Source: VAZQ01 sp963785745
GTDB taxonomy: Bacteria; Pseudomonadota; Alphaproteobacteria; Rhizobiales; Xanthobacteraceae
Reading direction: 5' to 3'
DNA length: 64,000 bases
Assembly: GCA_963785745.1 (NCBI GenBank)
Contig: CAWAWR010000028.1
Coordinates: forward strand, 1 to 64,000
Shown here: piece after piece, positions 26,425-34,969 of the stretch
Numbering within the stretch: the stretch's first letter is position 1
Layout: every line of letters begins with the position of its first letter
The notes under the pieces: model-generated
What the model saw: the letters and a program-made list of their open reading frames with translations, nothing else
What the model was told of the DNA's origin: nothing
Database searches by the model: none
Program-made: the position numbers and the translations under genes

Positions 26425-27644
26425 TGCGCGCCGAGATTGGCTCCCGTCCTCAGGACCGCCTCCGCATCATAGCTGTAGAGCCGCTCCTGCTCGGGCGGGA
26501 ACGTGGCCGACGCGGGTGTCCGGTTGGTGCGCATGCGCGCATTGCGTTCGGCGATCGTGGCGGCGTCGGTCATCTGGTAGAGCTCCTCCTCGCGGCGCGC
26601 CAGACCCTGCATCCAGGCGGTGCGCGGCTGGCGCAGCTCGACGTAGCGCGACAGCGCGGCGACCGGGTCGTCCTGGCTCGCGGCAAGACAGCCGGCGAGC
26701 ACATAGGCGTCCTCGATGCTTTGCGCGGCGCCCTGGGCATAGAACGGCATCATCGGATGGGCGGCATCGCCCAGCAGCACGACGCGCCCGACCCGCCAGT
26801 CCGGCAGCGGCTCGCGGTCGTAGAGCGCCTGGCGCAACAGCTTCGGCGTCTCCTTGATGATGGTGCGGATAGTGTCGTGCCAGCCGGAATATTCGGCCAG
26901 CGCATCCTCGGCACGGCCTTCGGCCAGCCAGGACTCGCGCGCCGGCTGTTCCGAACGGCTGATGCCGATCCAGTTGAAGGTCCGCCCGGCCGCCACGTAG
27001 TACTGCACGATGCTCCGGTTCGGTCCCATCCAGACGCCGGTGACCTTCGCCACATCGAGATGTGCCACGCGCTCGGCGGGCACCAGCCCGCGCCAGGCGA
27101 CATTGCCGGTGTAGCGCGGCAGCTCCTTGCCGAACATCTGTCCGCGCACCGTCGAATGGATGCCATCGGCGCCGATCAGAATGTCGCCGGTCGCGGTGCT
27201 GCCATCGGCAAGCGTCAGGGTGACGCCGTCGCCATTCTGATCGAAGCGCTCGATGCGCGCGCCGAGATGGAAGCCTTCCTTGCCGAGACCGCCGAGCAGG
27301 ACATCGAGCAGGTCGGCGCGGTGCGCGGTGTAGTAGGGCGCACCGAAATGCGCTTCGGCGCGCTGACCGAGCGGCGTGTAGTAGAGGCGGTCGCCGGTGT
27401 CCCAGGCGCGATAGTCGCGGCCCTCCGGATAGTATGCGACGCGCGCCAGCGCATCGCCGAGACCCAGCGTCCGCAGGATGCGCGTTGCATTGCCGCTGAC
27501 CTGGAGGCCGGCACCGACTTGGCGAAAAGCCTCAGCCTGCTCGAACAGCTCGGCCTCGACGCCGCGCTGCCGCAGCGCCAGCAGCGCCGTGATACCGCCG
27601 ATGCCGCCGCCGACGATCAGGATTTTGAGATTTCTGTGAGCCAT
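26421..27644 (-). CDS. FAD-dependent aromatic-ring monooxygenase (salicylate hydroxylase-like)
   Basis: 407 aa from ATG 27644. The dinucleotide motif is ILIVGGGIGGITALLALRQRG, followed by the middle motif GADGIHSTVR and the second FAD motif VVLLGDAAHPMMPFYAQGAAQSIEDAYVL, together the fingerprint of group A flavoprotein hydroxylases such as salicylate 1-hydroxylase and 3-hydroxybenzoate 6-hydroxylase. It uses NAD(P)H and oxygen. It lies between glcD (20 bp upstream) and glcE (4-bp overlap), so it is co-expressed with the glycolate oxidase complex. The functional link is not obvious. The frame extends upstream of 27644 into glcD but without homology-like sequence. Confidence 0.9.
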   Translation of the reverse strand: MAHRNLKILIVGGGIGGITALLALRQRGVEAELFEQAEAFRQVGAGLQVSGNATRILRTLGLGDALARVAYYPEGRDYRAWDTGDRLYYTPLGQRAEAHFGAPYYTAHRADLLDVLLGGLGKEGFHLGARIERFDQNGDGVTLTLADGSTATGDILIGADGIHSTVRGQMFGKELPRYTGNVAWRGLVPAERVAHLDVAKVTGVWMGPNRSIVQYYVAAGRTFNWIGISRSEQPARESWLAEGRAEDALAEYSGWHDTIRTIIKETPKLLRQALYDREPLPDWRVGRVVLLGDAAHPMMPFYAQGAAQSIEDAYVLAGCLAASQDDPVAALSRYVELRQPRTAWMQGLARREEELYQMTDAATIAERNARMRTNRTPASATFPPEQERLYSYDAEAVLRTGANLGAQ

Positions 27645-27664
27645 GACTACTCCTGAACGAAACT

Positions 27665-29158
27665 CTAGAACCTCGGAATATCCGGGAACGCCACCCTCCC
27701 CGCATGCACATGCATGCGGCCGAGCTCGGCGCAGCGATGCAATATCGGGAACACCTTGCCGGGGTTGAGCAGGCCCTTCTCGTCGAAGGCGCATTTCAGC
27801 CGCTGCTGATGCGCGAGGTCGGTCTCCGAGAACATGACAGGCATCAGGTCGCGCTTCTCGACGCCGACGCCGTGCTCCCCGGTCAGGACGCCCCCGACCT
27901 CGACGCAGAGCTTCAAGATTTCGCTGCCGAACGCTTCGGTCTTGTCGAGCTCACCGGGCTTGTTGGCGTCGTAAAGGATCAGCGGATGCAGATTGCCGTC
28001 GCCGGCGTGGAACACGTTGGCGACGCGCAGGCCGTAGTGCGCCGACAATTCGCGGATGCGCTTGAGCACCTGCGGCAGCCGCGCCCGCGGGATGGTGCCG
28101 TCCATGCAGTAGTAGTCGGGCGAGATGCGCCCGACCGCCGGGAACGCCGCCTTGCGTCCCGCCCAGAACAGCAGCCGCTCCTGCTCGGACGCCGATACCT
28201 TGCAGGTGACGGCCTTGCAGTCGCGCGCAATAGCCTCGACGCGCGCGATCAGGTGATCGACCTCGGCCTGCGGGCCGTCGAGTTCGACGATCAAGAGCGC
28301 CTCGACGTCGAGCGGATAGCCGGCGTGCACGAATTCCTCGGTGGCGTGGATCGCGGGCTTGTCCATCATCTCCATCCCGCCGGGAATGATGCCGGCACCG
28401 ATGATGCGCGAGACACAGTCGCCGGCATCCTCCGACCGCATGAAGCCGACCAGCACCGCGCGCGCGGTCTCCGGCTTCTTGAGGATGCGCACGGTGATCT
28501 CGGTGACGACACCGAGCAGCCCTTCCGAGCCGGCAATGATCCCGAGCAGGTCGTAGCCGCCGGCGTCGAGATGCTTGCCGCCGATGCGCACGATCTCGCC
28601 GGTCATCAGCACCAGTTCGCAGCCGAGCAGATTGTTGGTGGTCATGCCGTATTTCAGGCAGTGCACGCCGCCGGAATTCTCCGCCACGTTGCCGCCGATG
28701 GTGCAGGCGATCTGCGAGGACGGGTCGGGCGCGTAGTAGAAACCGGCGTGCTCCACCGCCTGGGTGACGGCGAGATTGGTCACGCCGGGCTCCGCCACCA
28801 CCACGCGGTTGTCGAAGTCGATCTCGCGGATGCGGTTGAACTTGGCCATGCCGAGCAGCACGCCGTCGGTGAGCGGCAACGCCCCGCCCGAGAGCGAGGT
28901 CCCGGCGCCGCGCGGCACGACTTTGATCCCCTCGCGGTGGCAATAGGCCAGGATGCGGCTGACTTGGTCGGTGCTCTCCGGCAGCACGACCACCATCGGC
29001 AGCGCCCGGTAGGCGGTCAGGCCGTCGAACTCGTAGGGGCGCATCGCGCGCTCGGAGGCGATCACGCCCTCGCCCGGCACGATCGCCGAGAGCGCCGCGA
29101 CGATGCGGTCGCGGCGTCCGAGCACCGCGGCGTCCAGTTCCGGCATCGCAACCGACAT
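27665..29158 (-). CDS. glcD: Glycolate oxidase FAD-linked subunit GlcD
   Basis: 497 aa from ATG 29158; GTG 29167 and ATG 29146 are alternatives. The FAD domain shows VVPRGAGTSLSGGALPLTDGVLLGM, PGVTNLAVTQAVEHAGFYYAPDPSSQIACTIGGNVAENSGG and LLGCELVLMTGEIVRIGG. The C-terminal cap carries NVFHAGDGNLHPLILYD and the active-site stretch GGVLTGEHGVGVEKRDLM. It oxidises glycolate (or D-lactate) at its flavin and works with GlcE and GlcF. First gene of the minus-strand operon; no GlcC-type regulator is adjacent. Confidence 0.95.
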   Translation of the reverse strand: MSVAMPELDAAVLGRRDRIVAALSAIVPGEGVIASERAMRPYEFDGLTAYRALPMVVVLPESTDQVSRILAYCHREGIKVVPRGAGTSLSGGALPLTDGVLLGMAKFNRIREIDFDNRVVVAEPGVTNLAVTQAVEHAGFYYAPDPSSQIACTIGGNVAENSGGVHCLKYGMTTNNLLGCELVLMTGEIVRIGGKHLDAGGYDLLGIIAGSEGLLGVVTEITVRILKKPETARAVLVGFMRSEDAGDCVSRIIGAGIIPGGMEMMDKPAIHATEEFVHAGYPLDVEALLIVELDGPQAEVDHLIARVEAIARDCKAVTCKVSASEQERLLFWAGRKAAFPAVGRISPDYYCMDGTIPRARLPQVLKRIRELSAHYGLRVANVFHAGDGNLHPLILYDANKPGELDKTEAFGSEILKLCVEVGGVLTGEHGVGVEKRDLMPVMFSETDLAHQQRLKCAFDEKGLLNPGKVFPILHRCAELGRMHVHAGRVAFPDIPRF

Positions 29159-29251
29159 CGGCGCCACTCCGTTGAGCAGGCTTGGTTATAGCGGGAACGC
29201 CATGCGAAATCGCGTCCCGGAATGACCCGGGCAGAATCCGCGCCGGAGCGG

Positions 29252-29285
29252 TTGACAGTGCATGTGGCAATGGAACTAAGTCTAT
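29252..29285 (+). promoter_or_regulatory. Possible promoter of the cytochrome c gene
   Basis: A perfect -35 hexamer TTGACA at 29252-29257 stands about 125 bases before the cytochrome c start, in the divergent region from glcD. A -10 match at the right spacing is weak (around TAAGTC), so the call rests mainly on the -35 element. Confidence 0.3.
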
Positions 29286-29382
29286 GCGTCAAATATTGGC
29301 GCGTGGGGGGACGGCCGAGCCACCCAGCCAACTGTACGCCAGGCCGCACCTGAACGGCGGCCGGCTCAAGAAGGAGACGGTA

Positions 29383-29769
29383 ATGAGGAAATGTCTATTG
29401 GCGGCGGTATTTGTGGTCACCTCTACCGGAGCGGGCCTGGCGCAGGACGCGGAAGCCGGCCAGGGCGTTTTCAAGCGGATGTGCTTGCCTTGTCATGACG
29501 CCGGTCCCGGCGCGAAGGTGAAGCTCGGTCCGCCGCTCAACGGCCTCGACGGCCGCGCCGCCGGTACGCTTCCGGGCTTCAACTATTCCGAAGCCAACAA
29601 GACCTCCGGCATCACATGGGGCGATGCGTCGTTCGCGGAATACATCAAGAGCCCGATGCAGCGGATGCCGGGTACGCGGATGGCCTTCGCCGGCGTCAAG
29701 GACGAGAAGGACATTGCCAACCTGTGGGCATGGCTCAAGCAGTTCAACGAGAGCGGCGACAAGAAATAG
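29383..29769 (+). CDS. Class I cytochrome c, periplasmic
   Basis: 128 aa from ATG 29383 with AAGGAG seven bases upstream. A signal peptide MRKCLLAAVFVVTSTGAGLAQ precedes the haem site CLPCH (residues 34-38). GPPLNGLDGRAAGTLPGFNYSEANK and the Met-ligand region PGTRMAFAGVKDEKDIANLWAWLKQF match the cytochrome c2/c550 type common in Rhizobiales. It carries electrons in the periplasm. The frame extends 67 codons upstream of the chosen start, but that part lacks family features. Confidence 0.93.
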   Translation: MRKCLLAAVFVVTSTGAGLAQDAEAGQGVFKRMCLPCHDAGPGAKVKLGPPLNGLDGRAAGTLPGFNYSEANKTSGITWGDASFAEYIKSPMQRMPGTRMAFAGVKDEKDIANLWAWLKQFNESGDKK

Positions 29770-29855
29770 GACGGCGCTCGCCTAGGGCTGTCGTCTGACC
29801 TGTGAACCCGGCCTGCCCCGCAAGCGTTATCCTCGCGGGCAAGGAGTCGGACGCG

Positions 29856-30686
29856 ATGATCAAGGACCTGGTCGTCAATCTCGGCGGTGGCGGGACGCCG
29901 GACGTCACCGCCGACTATGCGATCTCGCTGGCCAAGGCCTACGGCGCCCATGTCGTGGGCGTCGCCTTCATCTATGAGCCGGTGATCCCGGGCAGCCTGC
30001 TCGGCGGCATCCCGACCGATCTCATCGAAGTGCAGCGCGAGGAAAACGCCAAGGCCGCCAAGACGGCAGTCGCCGCCTTCGAGGCCGCCGCCAAGGCCAC
30101 CGGCGTTTCGGCCGAGACCCGTCTGCTCGACGCCAGCATCGCCGGCGCGTCCGATCTGTTCGGGCGTATTGCACGACGCTTTGATATTGCCGTGGTCGGG
30201 CAGGCCCAGCGCGAGCAAGGGGTCTCCGAGGAGCTCCTGATCGAGGGCGCCCTGTTCGGCTCCGGCCGGCCGGTCATTGTCGTGCCCCAGATCCAGAAGC
30301 AATCGATCAAGCTCGACAACGTGATGGTCTGCTGGGACGGCAGCCGCCCCGCCGCGCGGGCGATCGGCGACGCGATTCCCCTGCTGCAACGCGCCAAGGC
30401 GATCGAGATCGTGGTCGTGACCGGCGAACGCGACAAGAGCGGCGAGATCACCGGCGCCAACATGAAACGGCATCTGGCGCGCCACAGCATCAATGTGGAC
30501 ATCAAGCGGATCGCCGCCGGCAGTGCCGACGTGCAGACCGCGATCCTCGCGCATGCCGCCGATACCGCCGCCGATTTCATCGTGATGGGCGGTTACGGCC
30601 ATTCGCGGTTGCGCGAATTCATTCTCGGCGGGGTTACCCGCAGCATCCTCAAGTCGATGCCGGTGCCGGTTTTAATGTCGCATTGA
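29856..30686 (+). CDS. Universal stress protein with two Usp domains
   Basis: 276 aa from ATG 29856 with AAGGAG nine bases upstream. Residues ~1-140 and ~150-276 are two UspA-like alpha/beta domains. The second has MVCWDGSRPAARAI at its start and the nucleotide loop MGGYGHSRLREFILGGVTRSIL near its end, which fits the G-x2-G-x9-G(S/T) ATP-binding pattern. The first domain lacks a clear loop. Tandem Usp proteins act in stress and energy limitation responses. It follows the cytochrome gene by 86 bp on the same strand. Confidence 0.9.
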   Translation: MIKDLVVNLGGGGTPDVTADYAISLAKAYGAHVVGVAFIYEPVIPGSLLGGIPTDLIEVQREENAKAAKTAVAAFEAAAKATGVSAETRLLDASIAGASDLFGRIARRFDIAVVGQAQREQGVSEELLIEGALFGSGRPVIVVPQIQKQSIKLDNVMVCWDGSRPAARAIGDAIPLLQRAKAIEIVVVTGERDKSGEITGANMKRHLARHSINVDIKRIAAGSADVQTAILAHAADTAADFIVMGGYGHSRLREFILGGVTRSILKSMPVPVLMSH

Positions 30687-30856
30687 TTGGCGGCGCGCGT
30701 TGTTGAATTTTTCTCGGGGTAAAGGGAACCGGATACCGCGGTCGGCGTTAAGACCTGCGGCATTGTGCCGGTCCCCAAAAACACGCGTCAAAAACGGTCA
30801 TGCGTCGGGCATCCGGTTCAGACATAGACTCGTGAGACCACCAACCGAGGCAACCA

Positions 30857-31969
30857 ATGGCTGGCGATTTCACTTTCGGCATCGAGGAGGAGTATTTCCT
30901 GGTCGACGCGGAGACCAAATCGGTCGCGCGCGGCATGCCACAGGCGTTCTTCGAGGCCGCCCGCGAGGCAACCGGCGGCCGCATCTCCGGCGAATTGCTG
31001 CAGTCGCAAATCGAGGTCGTGTCCTCGCCGCATACCAGCATGGCCGAAGCCCGTAAGGAGCTTCGCCATCTACGGCAGACATTGGCCGCCGTCGCCGCCG
31101 ACCACGGCCTCGCCTATCTCGCGGCCGGCACCCACCCCACCGCAATGTGGATCGATTCGGTACAGACCCAGAAAGAGCGCTACGACGCCGTGATGCACGA
31201 TCTGCAGATGATCGGGCAGCGCAACATCCTGTGCGGGATGCATGTGCATGTCGAGCTGCCGGATCCCGATGCGCGCGTCGACCTGATGTATCGCATGCTG
31301 CCGTACCTGCCCTTGTTCCTGGCGCTCTCGACGTCGTCGCCGTTCTGGCAATCCCGGCGCACCGGGCTCAAGGGCTACCGGCTCGCGGCCTATGACGAGC
31401 TGCCGCGCACCGGCGTGCCGGAGCTGTTCCGCACCAAGGAGGAATTCGACGCCTATGTCGCCGCGCTCGTGCGCGCCGGCGTGATGGAGGATTCAAGCTA
31501 TGTGTGGTGGGCGATCCGGCCTTCGCTCAAGCACCCGACGCTGGAACTGCGCGCCCCCGATTGCTGCACGTTGCTCGACGACACTTTGGCGATCGCGGCG
31601 CTCTACCGCACGTTGGCGCGGCATCTCTACAACAATCCGTGGCGCAATGCCGACATGAACGCCGTCTCCCGCGCGATCGTGGTCGAGAACAAGTGGCGTG
31701 CGCAGCGCTACGGCGTGCACGGTACTTTCGTCGCCGAGGAAGGCGCCGTGACGGTCGCGGAGATGCTCGATCGCCTGATCGAGGAGACCGCGGCCGACGC
31801 CGACGCCCTCGAATGCAGCAGCGAGATCAGACGCTGCCAGGCCATCGCGGCGGCCGGCACCTCGGCCGATGCGCAGCTTGCGGTCTACGCGGCGCACCGC
31901 AAGGACAAGGACCGCGACAACGCGCTGCGCGCCGTCACCGACTGGATCGCCAGCGCGACGTTGCAATAG
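30857..31969 (+). CDS. Carboxylate-amine ligase, YbdK/GCS2 family
   Basis: 370 aa starting FTFGIEEEYFLVDAETKSV, the EEE-containing start of the glutamate-cysteine ligase type 2 family. GELLQSQIEVVSSPH, GMHVHVELPDPDARVDLMYRMLPYLPLFLALS and LELRAPDCC follow the family order. The family makes gamma-glutamyl-type amide bonds with ATP; E. coli YbdK has weak glutamate-cysteine ligase activity, so the true substrate is uncertain. ATG 30857 has a weak upstream GAGG. It is convergent with the TetR gene, with stops 7 bp apart. Confidence 0.9.
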   Translation: MAGDFTFGIEEEYFLVDAETKSVARGMPQAFFEAAREATGGRISGELLQSQIEVVSSPHTSMAEARKELRHLRQTLAAVAADHGLAYLAAGTHPTAMWIDSVQTQKERYDAVMHDLQMIGQRNILCGMHVHVELPDPDARVDLMYRMLPYLPLFLALSTSSPFWQSRRTGLKGYRLAAYDELPRTGVPELFRTKEEFDAYVAALVRAGVMEDSSYVWWAIRPSLKHPTLELRAPDCCTLLDDTLAIAALYRTLARHLYNNPWRNADMNAVSRAIVVENKWRAQRYGVHGTFVAEEGAVTVAEMLDRLIEETAADADALECSSEIRRCQAIAAAGTSADAQLAVYAAHRKDKDRDNALRAVTDWIASATLQ

Positions 31970-31976
31970 CGCGCCC

Positions 31977-32645
31977 TCACGGCGCGGAGGTGCTCGCGAT
32001 CCGCGTCTGCACGACCAGCCCGCGGGCGCGCGCATCGACCACGCCCAACGCGCGCAAGGCGAACAGCGTCAGCGTCTGGACCGCCGCGCGCCGTTTCGCC
32101 GGGTCGTCGCTGGTCTGAGGCGCCAAAGGCCCGATCAAGCCTTCGATCAAGGCGCCGACCAGCGCCGGCGCGGCGGCAGGCGGATCCTGGTCCGGCAGGT
32201 GGCCGCCCGCCACCGCGGCGCGGATGCGCGCCTCGAACGCGCCGGCAAGCGCCTTGCGGTACTTCACCCGCGCATCGTCCACGTCGCGGTCGACGGGCTC
32301 GGCGATCAGCGCGAAGGCGAGCCGGCGGTCGGACAGCGCCCGCATGCCGAAGGTCGCGACCGCCGCCGCTAGCGCCGACAGCGGTCCCGGCGCCGCGTCA
32401 GCCGCCTTCGACAGCGCAGCGATCTCCGATTGCGCGAGCGCCGTGACGAGCTCGGCCACCAGCGCGGTCTTGGAGGGGAAGTAGCGGTAGACGGTGCCGG
32501 CCGCGATGCCGGCGCGCTCGGCCACCGGGGCGATCTGCACAGCCGCGATGCCGCCTTCCGCGGCGAGCGAACGCGCCGCCGTCAGGATCGCGTCGTGCCG
32601 GGCGGCAAGCTTGCGTCGGACGTTCTCGGTGCGCCGGTAGGGCAT
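31977..32645 (-). CDS. TetR/AcrR-family transcriptional regulator
   Basis: 222 aa from ATG 32645. The N-terminal helix-turn-helix reads AILTAARSLAAEGGIAAVQIAPVAERAGIAAGTVYRYFPSKTALVAELV, a textbook TetR domain. The C-terminal half is helical and ligand-binding. No Shine-Dalgarno sequence is seen before the start, so initiation may be weak or leaderless. The TPP enzyme ends 79 bp upstream on the same strand, so the regulator may sit at the end of that transcript or have its own promoter in the gap. The effector is unknown. Confidence 0.93.
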   Translation of the reverse strand: MPYRRTENVRRKLAARHDAILTAARSLAAEGGIAAVQIAPVAERAGIAAGTVYRYFPSKTALVAELVTALAQSEIAALSKAADAAPGPLSALAAAVATFGMRALSDRRLAFALIAEPVDRDVDDARVKYRKALAGAFEARIRAAVAGGHLPDQDPPAAAPALVGALIEGLIGPLAPQTSDDPAKRRAAVQTLTLFALRALGVVDARARGLVVQTRIASTSAP

Positions 32646-32724
32646 AACAAGGAGTGAGCCACAATTCACCCCAACGGCGCAATGCGGCGTCAGTTCAATC
32701 CTGTGCGGCGAACCCCTGTGCCGC

Positions 32725-34407
32725 CTATCCCTGCGCGGCTTGAGCCTGTTTGCGGATGGCGCTGAGCGTGGTGGCCGGCGCGATCGCCTCCGGGTCGACC
32801 TTGACGTGGATGATCGCGGGCTTGCCGGACGCCTGCGCGGCCTTGAACGCAGCCGCGAAGTCGGCGGTCTTCTCCACCGTGAAGCCGACGCCGCCGAACG
32901 CCTTCGCGTAGGCCGCAAAGTCCGGGTTGCGCAACGTCGTCGCGATGACGTGCCCGGGATGGTGGCGCTCCTGGTGCATGCGGATGGTGCCGTACATGCC
33001 GTTGTCTACGACGATGACGACGATCGGCAGCTCATGTTGCACGGCGGTCGCGAACTCCTGCCCGGTCATCATGAAGTCGCCATCGCCGCAGAACGCCACC
33101 ACGGCTCGCTCCGGCATCAGCCGCTTCATGGCGACGGCCGACGGCAGGCCGTAGCCCATCGAGCCGGACGCCGGCGCGTAGAGCGTGCCGTATTTGCGGT
33201 AGCGATAGAAGCGCTGGACCCAGATCGAAAAATTTCCAGCGCCGGTGCAAACCACGGCATCGGCCGGCAGCGTATCGCGCAAGCCGACGACGATCTCGCC
33301 GAGATTCACCGGCCCCGGCACCGCGGTCGGCTTTTCGGAGAACGCCAGGTAGTCGGCATGCGCGGTCTTGGTCTCGTCGCGCCAGCGGATGTCGTTGGGC
33401 GCCGCGATCTGGTCGAGCGCGGCGGCAAACGCGGTCGGCGTCGCGTTGATCGCAAGCTGCGGCCGGTAGACGCGACCGAGCTCCTCGATGCCCGGATGCA
33501 CATGGATCAGCGTTTGCTTCGGCACCGGCACGTCGAGCAGGGTGTAGCCCTGCGAAGGCCACTCGCCGAGCCTGCCGCCGAGCAGGAGGACGAGGTCCGC
33601 CGCCTTCACGCGGGCGAGAAGCTTGGGATTGGGACCGCTGGCGAGATCGCCCGCATAGCTTGGATGCAGCGGGTCCATGACATGGGTGCGGCGGAACGAG
33701 GTCGCCACCGGGATGTCGAAGCGACCGGCAAATCGCATCAGCGCGGCGCTCGCGGCCTCCGACCAGCGGCTGCCGCCGGCGATCACGATCGGCCGCTCGG
33801 CGGCGGCGAGCAGTTGCCGCATGCGCTCGATCTCGGCCGCGCCCGGCGAGGTCTCGATCGTCTCGAACGCAGGCACGTCGGCGACGGCGGCGCGCTCCTC
33901 CAGCATGTCCTCCGGCAGCGCGACCACCACCGGGCCCGGCCGCCCGTTGGTCGCGGTGTAGAAGGCGCGCGAGACCAGTTCCGGAATCCGCGCCGGATCG
34001 TCGATCTCGGTCACCCATTTGGCGATCGAGCCGAACACCGCGCGGTAGTCGAGCTCCTGGAACGCCTCGCGCTCGCGCATGTCGCGGCCGACCTGGCCAA
34101 CGAACAGGATCATCGGCGTTGAGTCCTGTCGGGCAATATGCAGACCCGCCGCGGCATTGGTGGCGCCCGGCCCGCGGGTGACGAAGCAGATGCCGGGCCG
34201 GCCGGTGGCCTTGCCGATGGCTTCCGCCATCATCGACGCGCCGCCTTCCTGGCGGCACACCGTCAGTTCGATCGGACCGCCATACATGCCGTCGAGCGCG
34301 GCGATGTAGCTTTCGCCCGGCACGCAGAACACATGGCGCACGCCATGGATGACGAGCTGATCGGCGAGGATCTCGCCGCCTGTCCTCATGCCGTCGGTAG
34401 CACGCAT
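32725..34407 (-). CDS. Thiamine diphosphate-binding enzyme (acetolactate synthase-like)
   Basis: 560 aa with the three-domain layout of the acetolactate synthase/benzoylformate decarboxylase family. The N-terminal Pyr domain shows HVFCVPGESYIAALDGMYG and CRQEGGASMMAEAIGKATGRPGICFVTRGPGATNAA, with the catalytic Glu in QEGG. The middle domain has RPIVIAGGSRWSEAAS. The C-terminal PP domain carries GSMGYGLPSAVAMKRL and AFCGDGDFMMTGQEFATAVQHELPIVVIVVDNGMYGTI, the GDG..N motif. GAGGAG precedes ATG 34407. No small regulatory IlvH-type subunit is nearby, which argues for a catabolic role rather than branched-chain synthesis. Confidence 0.92.
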   Translation of the reverse strand: MRATDGMRTGGEILADQLVIHGVRHVFCVPGESYIAALDGMYGGPIELTVCRQEGGASMMAEAIGKATGRPGICFVTRGPGATNAAAGLHIARQDSTPMILFVGQVGRDMREREAFQELDYRAVFGSIAKWVTEIDDPARIPELVSRAFYTATNGRPGPVVVALPEDMLEERAAVADVPAFETIETSPGAAEIERMRQLLAAAERPIVIAGGSRWSEAASAALMRFAGRFDIPVATSFRRTHVMDPLHPSYAGDLASGPNPKLLARVKAADLVLLLGGRLGEWPSQGYTLLDVPVPKQTLIHVHPGIEELGRVYRPQLAINATPTAFAAALDQIAAPNDIRWRDETKTAHADYLAFSEKPTAVPGPVNLGEIVVGLRDTLPADAVVCTGAGNFSIWVQRFYRYRKYGTLYAPASGSMGYGLPSAVAMKRLMPERAVVAFCGDGDFMMTGQEFATAVQHELPIVVIVVDNGMYGTIRMHQERHHPGHVIATTLRNPDFAAYAKAFGGVGFTVEKTADFAAAFKAAQASGKPAIIHVKVDPEAIAPATTLSAIRKQAQAAQG

Positions 34408-34474
34408 TGATCACTCCTCGGTGTCGATGGCTCGTTATACAGCAAATGGGCTGGGTACACGGCGTGCTCTCCGC

Positions 34475-34567
34475 CCTCATCCTGAGGCCCGCGAAGCGGG
34501 CGTCTCGAAGGATGGGGCGGCCCCCCGCTTCGAGACGCGTTGCTTCGCAACGCTCCTCAGCATGAGG
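34475..34567. repeat. Dispersed palindromic repeat, family C
   Basis: A 93-bp element opening with CCTCATCCTGAGG and closing with CCTCAGCATGAGG, with internal inverted arms GCGTCTCGAAGGATGGG / CCGCTTCGAGACGC and GCGTTGCTTCGCAACGC. Sequences of this CCTCATCCTGAGG...TCTCGAAGGATG form are abundant between genes in Bradyrhizobium-related genomes. It occupies most of the gap between the TPP enzyme start and the NIPSNAP gene stop. Confidence 0.85.
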
Positions 34568-34590
34568 CCCATAGAGACCCGCGCCTGACC

Positions 34591-34926
34591 TTACCGCTTA
34601 ATCGGCGCGAACTTCGCCGGCACCATCAGGCTGGTGCGCTGGTCGACGATATAGCCGTTCTCGGCGTTCTTGCGCACGTATTCCTGCCACTGCGGTTCCT
34701 TGGTCATGGCGGCGCGCCGTTCGGCGCGGTCGCCGGCGTCCTTGAACGCCCAGAGATGGACCAGCGTGTTGAGATCGCCGCTCTCGGCCGAGAGATAGGC
34801 CACCGGCTCGCCGCAATATTTGATCTGGGTGGCAAGGCCGTATTTCTCGTAGACGTCCATCTGGGCCTGGGCGAAGCCGGGTTTGACGCGATAGGTGCGA
34901 AGATCGACAAGCACGCTGTCCTCCAT
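34591..34926 (-). CDS. NIPSNAP family protein
   Basis: 111 aa from ATG 34926, beginning MEDSVLVDLRTYRVKPGFAQAQMDVYEKYGL and containing YLSAESGDLNTLVHLWAFKDAGDRAERRAAM, the typical NIPSNAP ferredoxin-like (dimeric alpha/beta barrel) pattern with the LxHLWxYxDxxxR signature. These small proteins often accompany degradation genes, but their reaction is unknown. The frame continues upstream of ATG 34926 into antisense of the kinase gene; the chosen start keeps the conserved N-terminus. Divergent from the kinase gene with a 43-bp gap. Confidence 0.88.
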   Translation of the reverse strand: MEDSVLVDLRTYRVKPGFAQAQMDVYEKYGLATQIKYCGEPVAYLSAESGDLNTLVHLWAFKDAGDRAERRAAMTKEPQWQEYVRKNAENGYIVDQRTSLMVPAKFAPIKR

Positions 34927-34969
34927 GGGTTTCGTGCGGAAGCAACGGAACAAAATCAATGCTAAGGGG

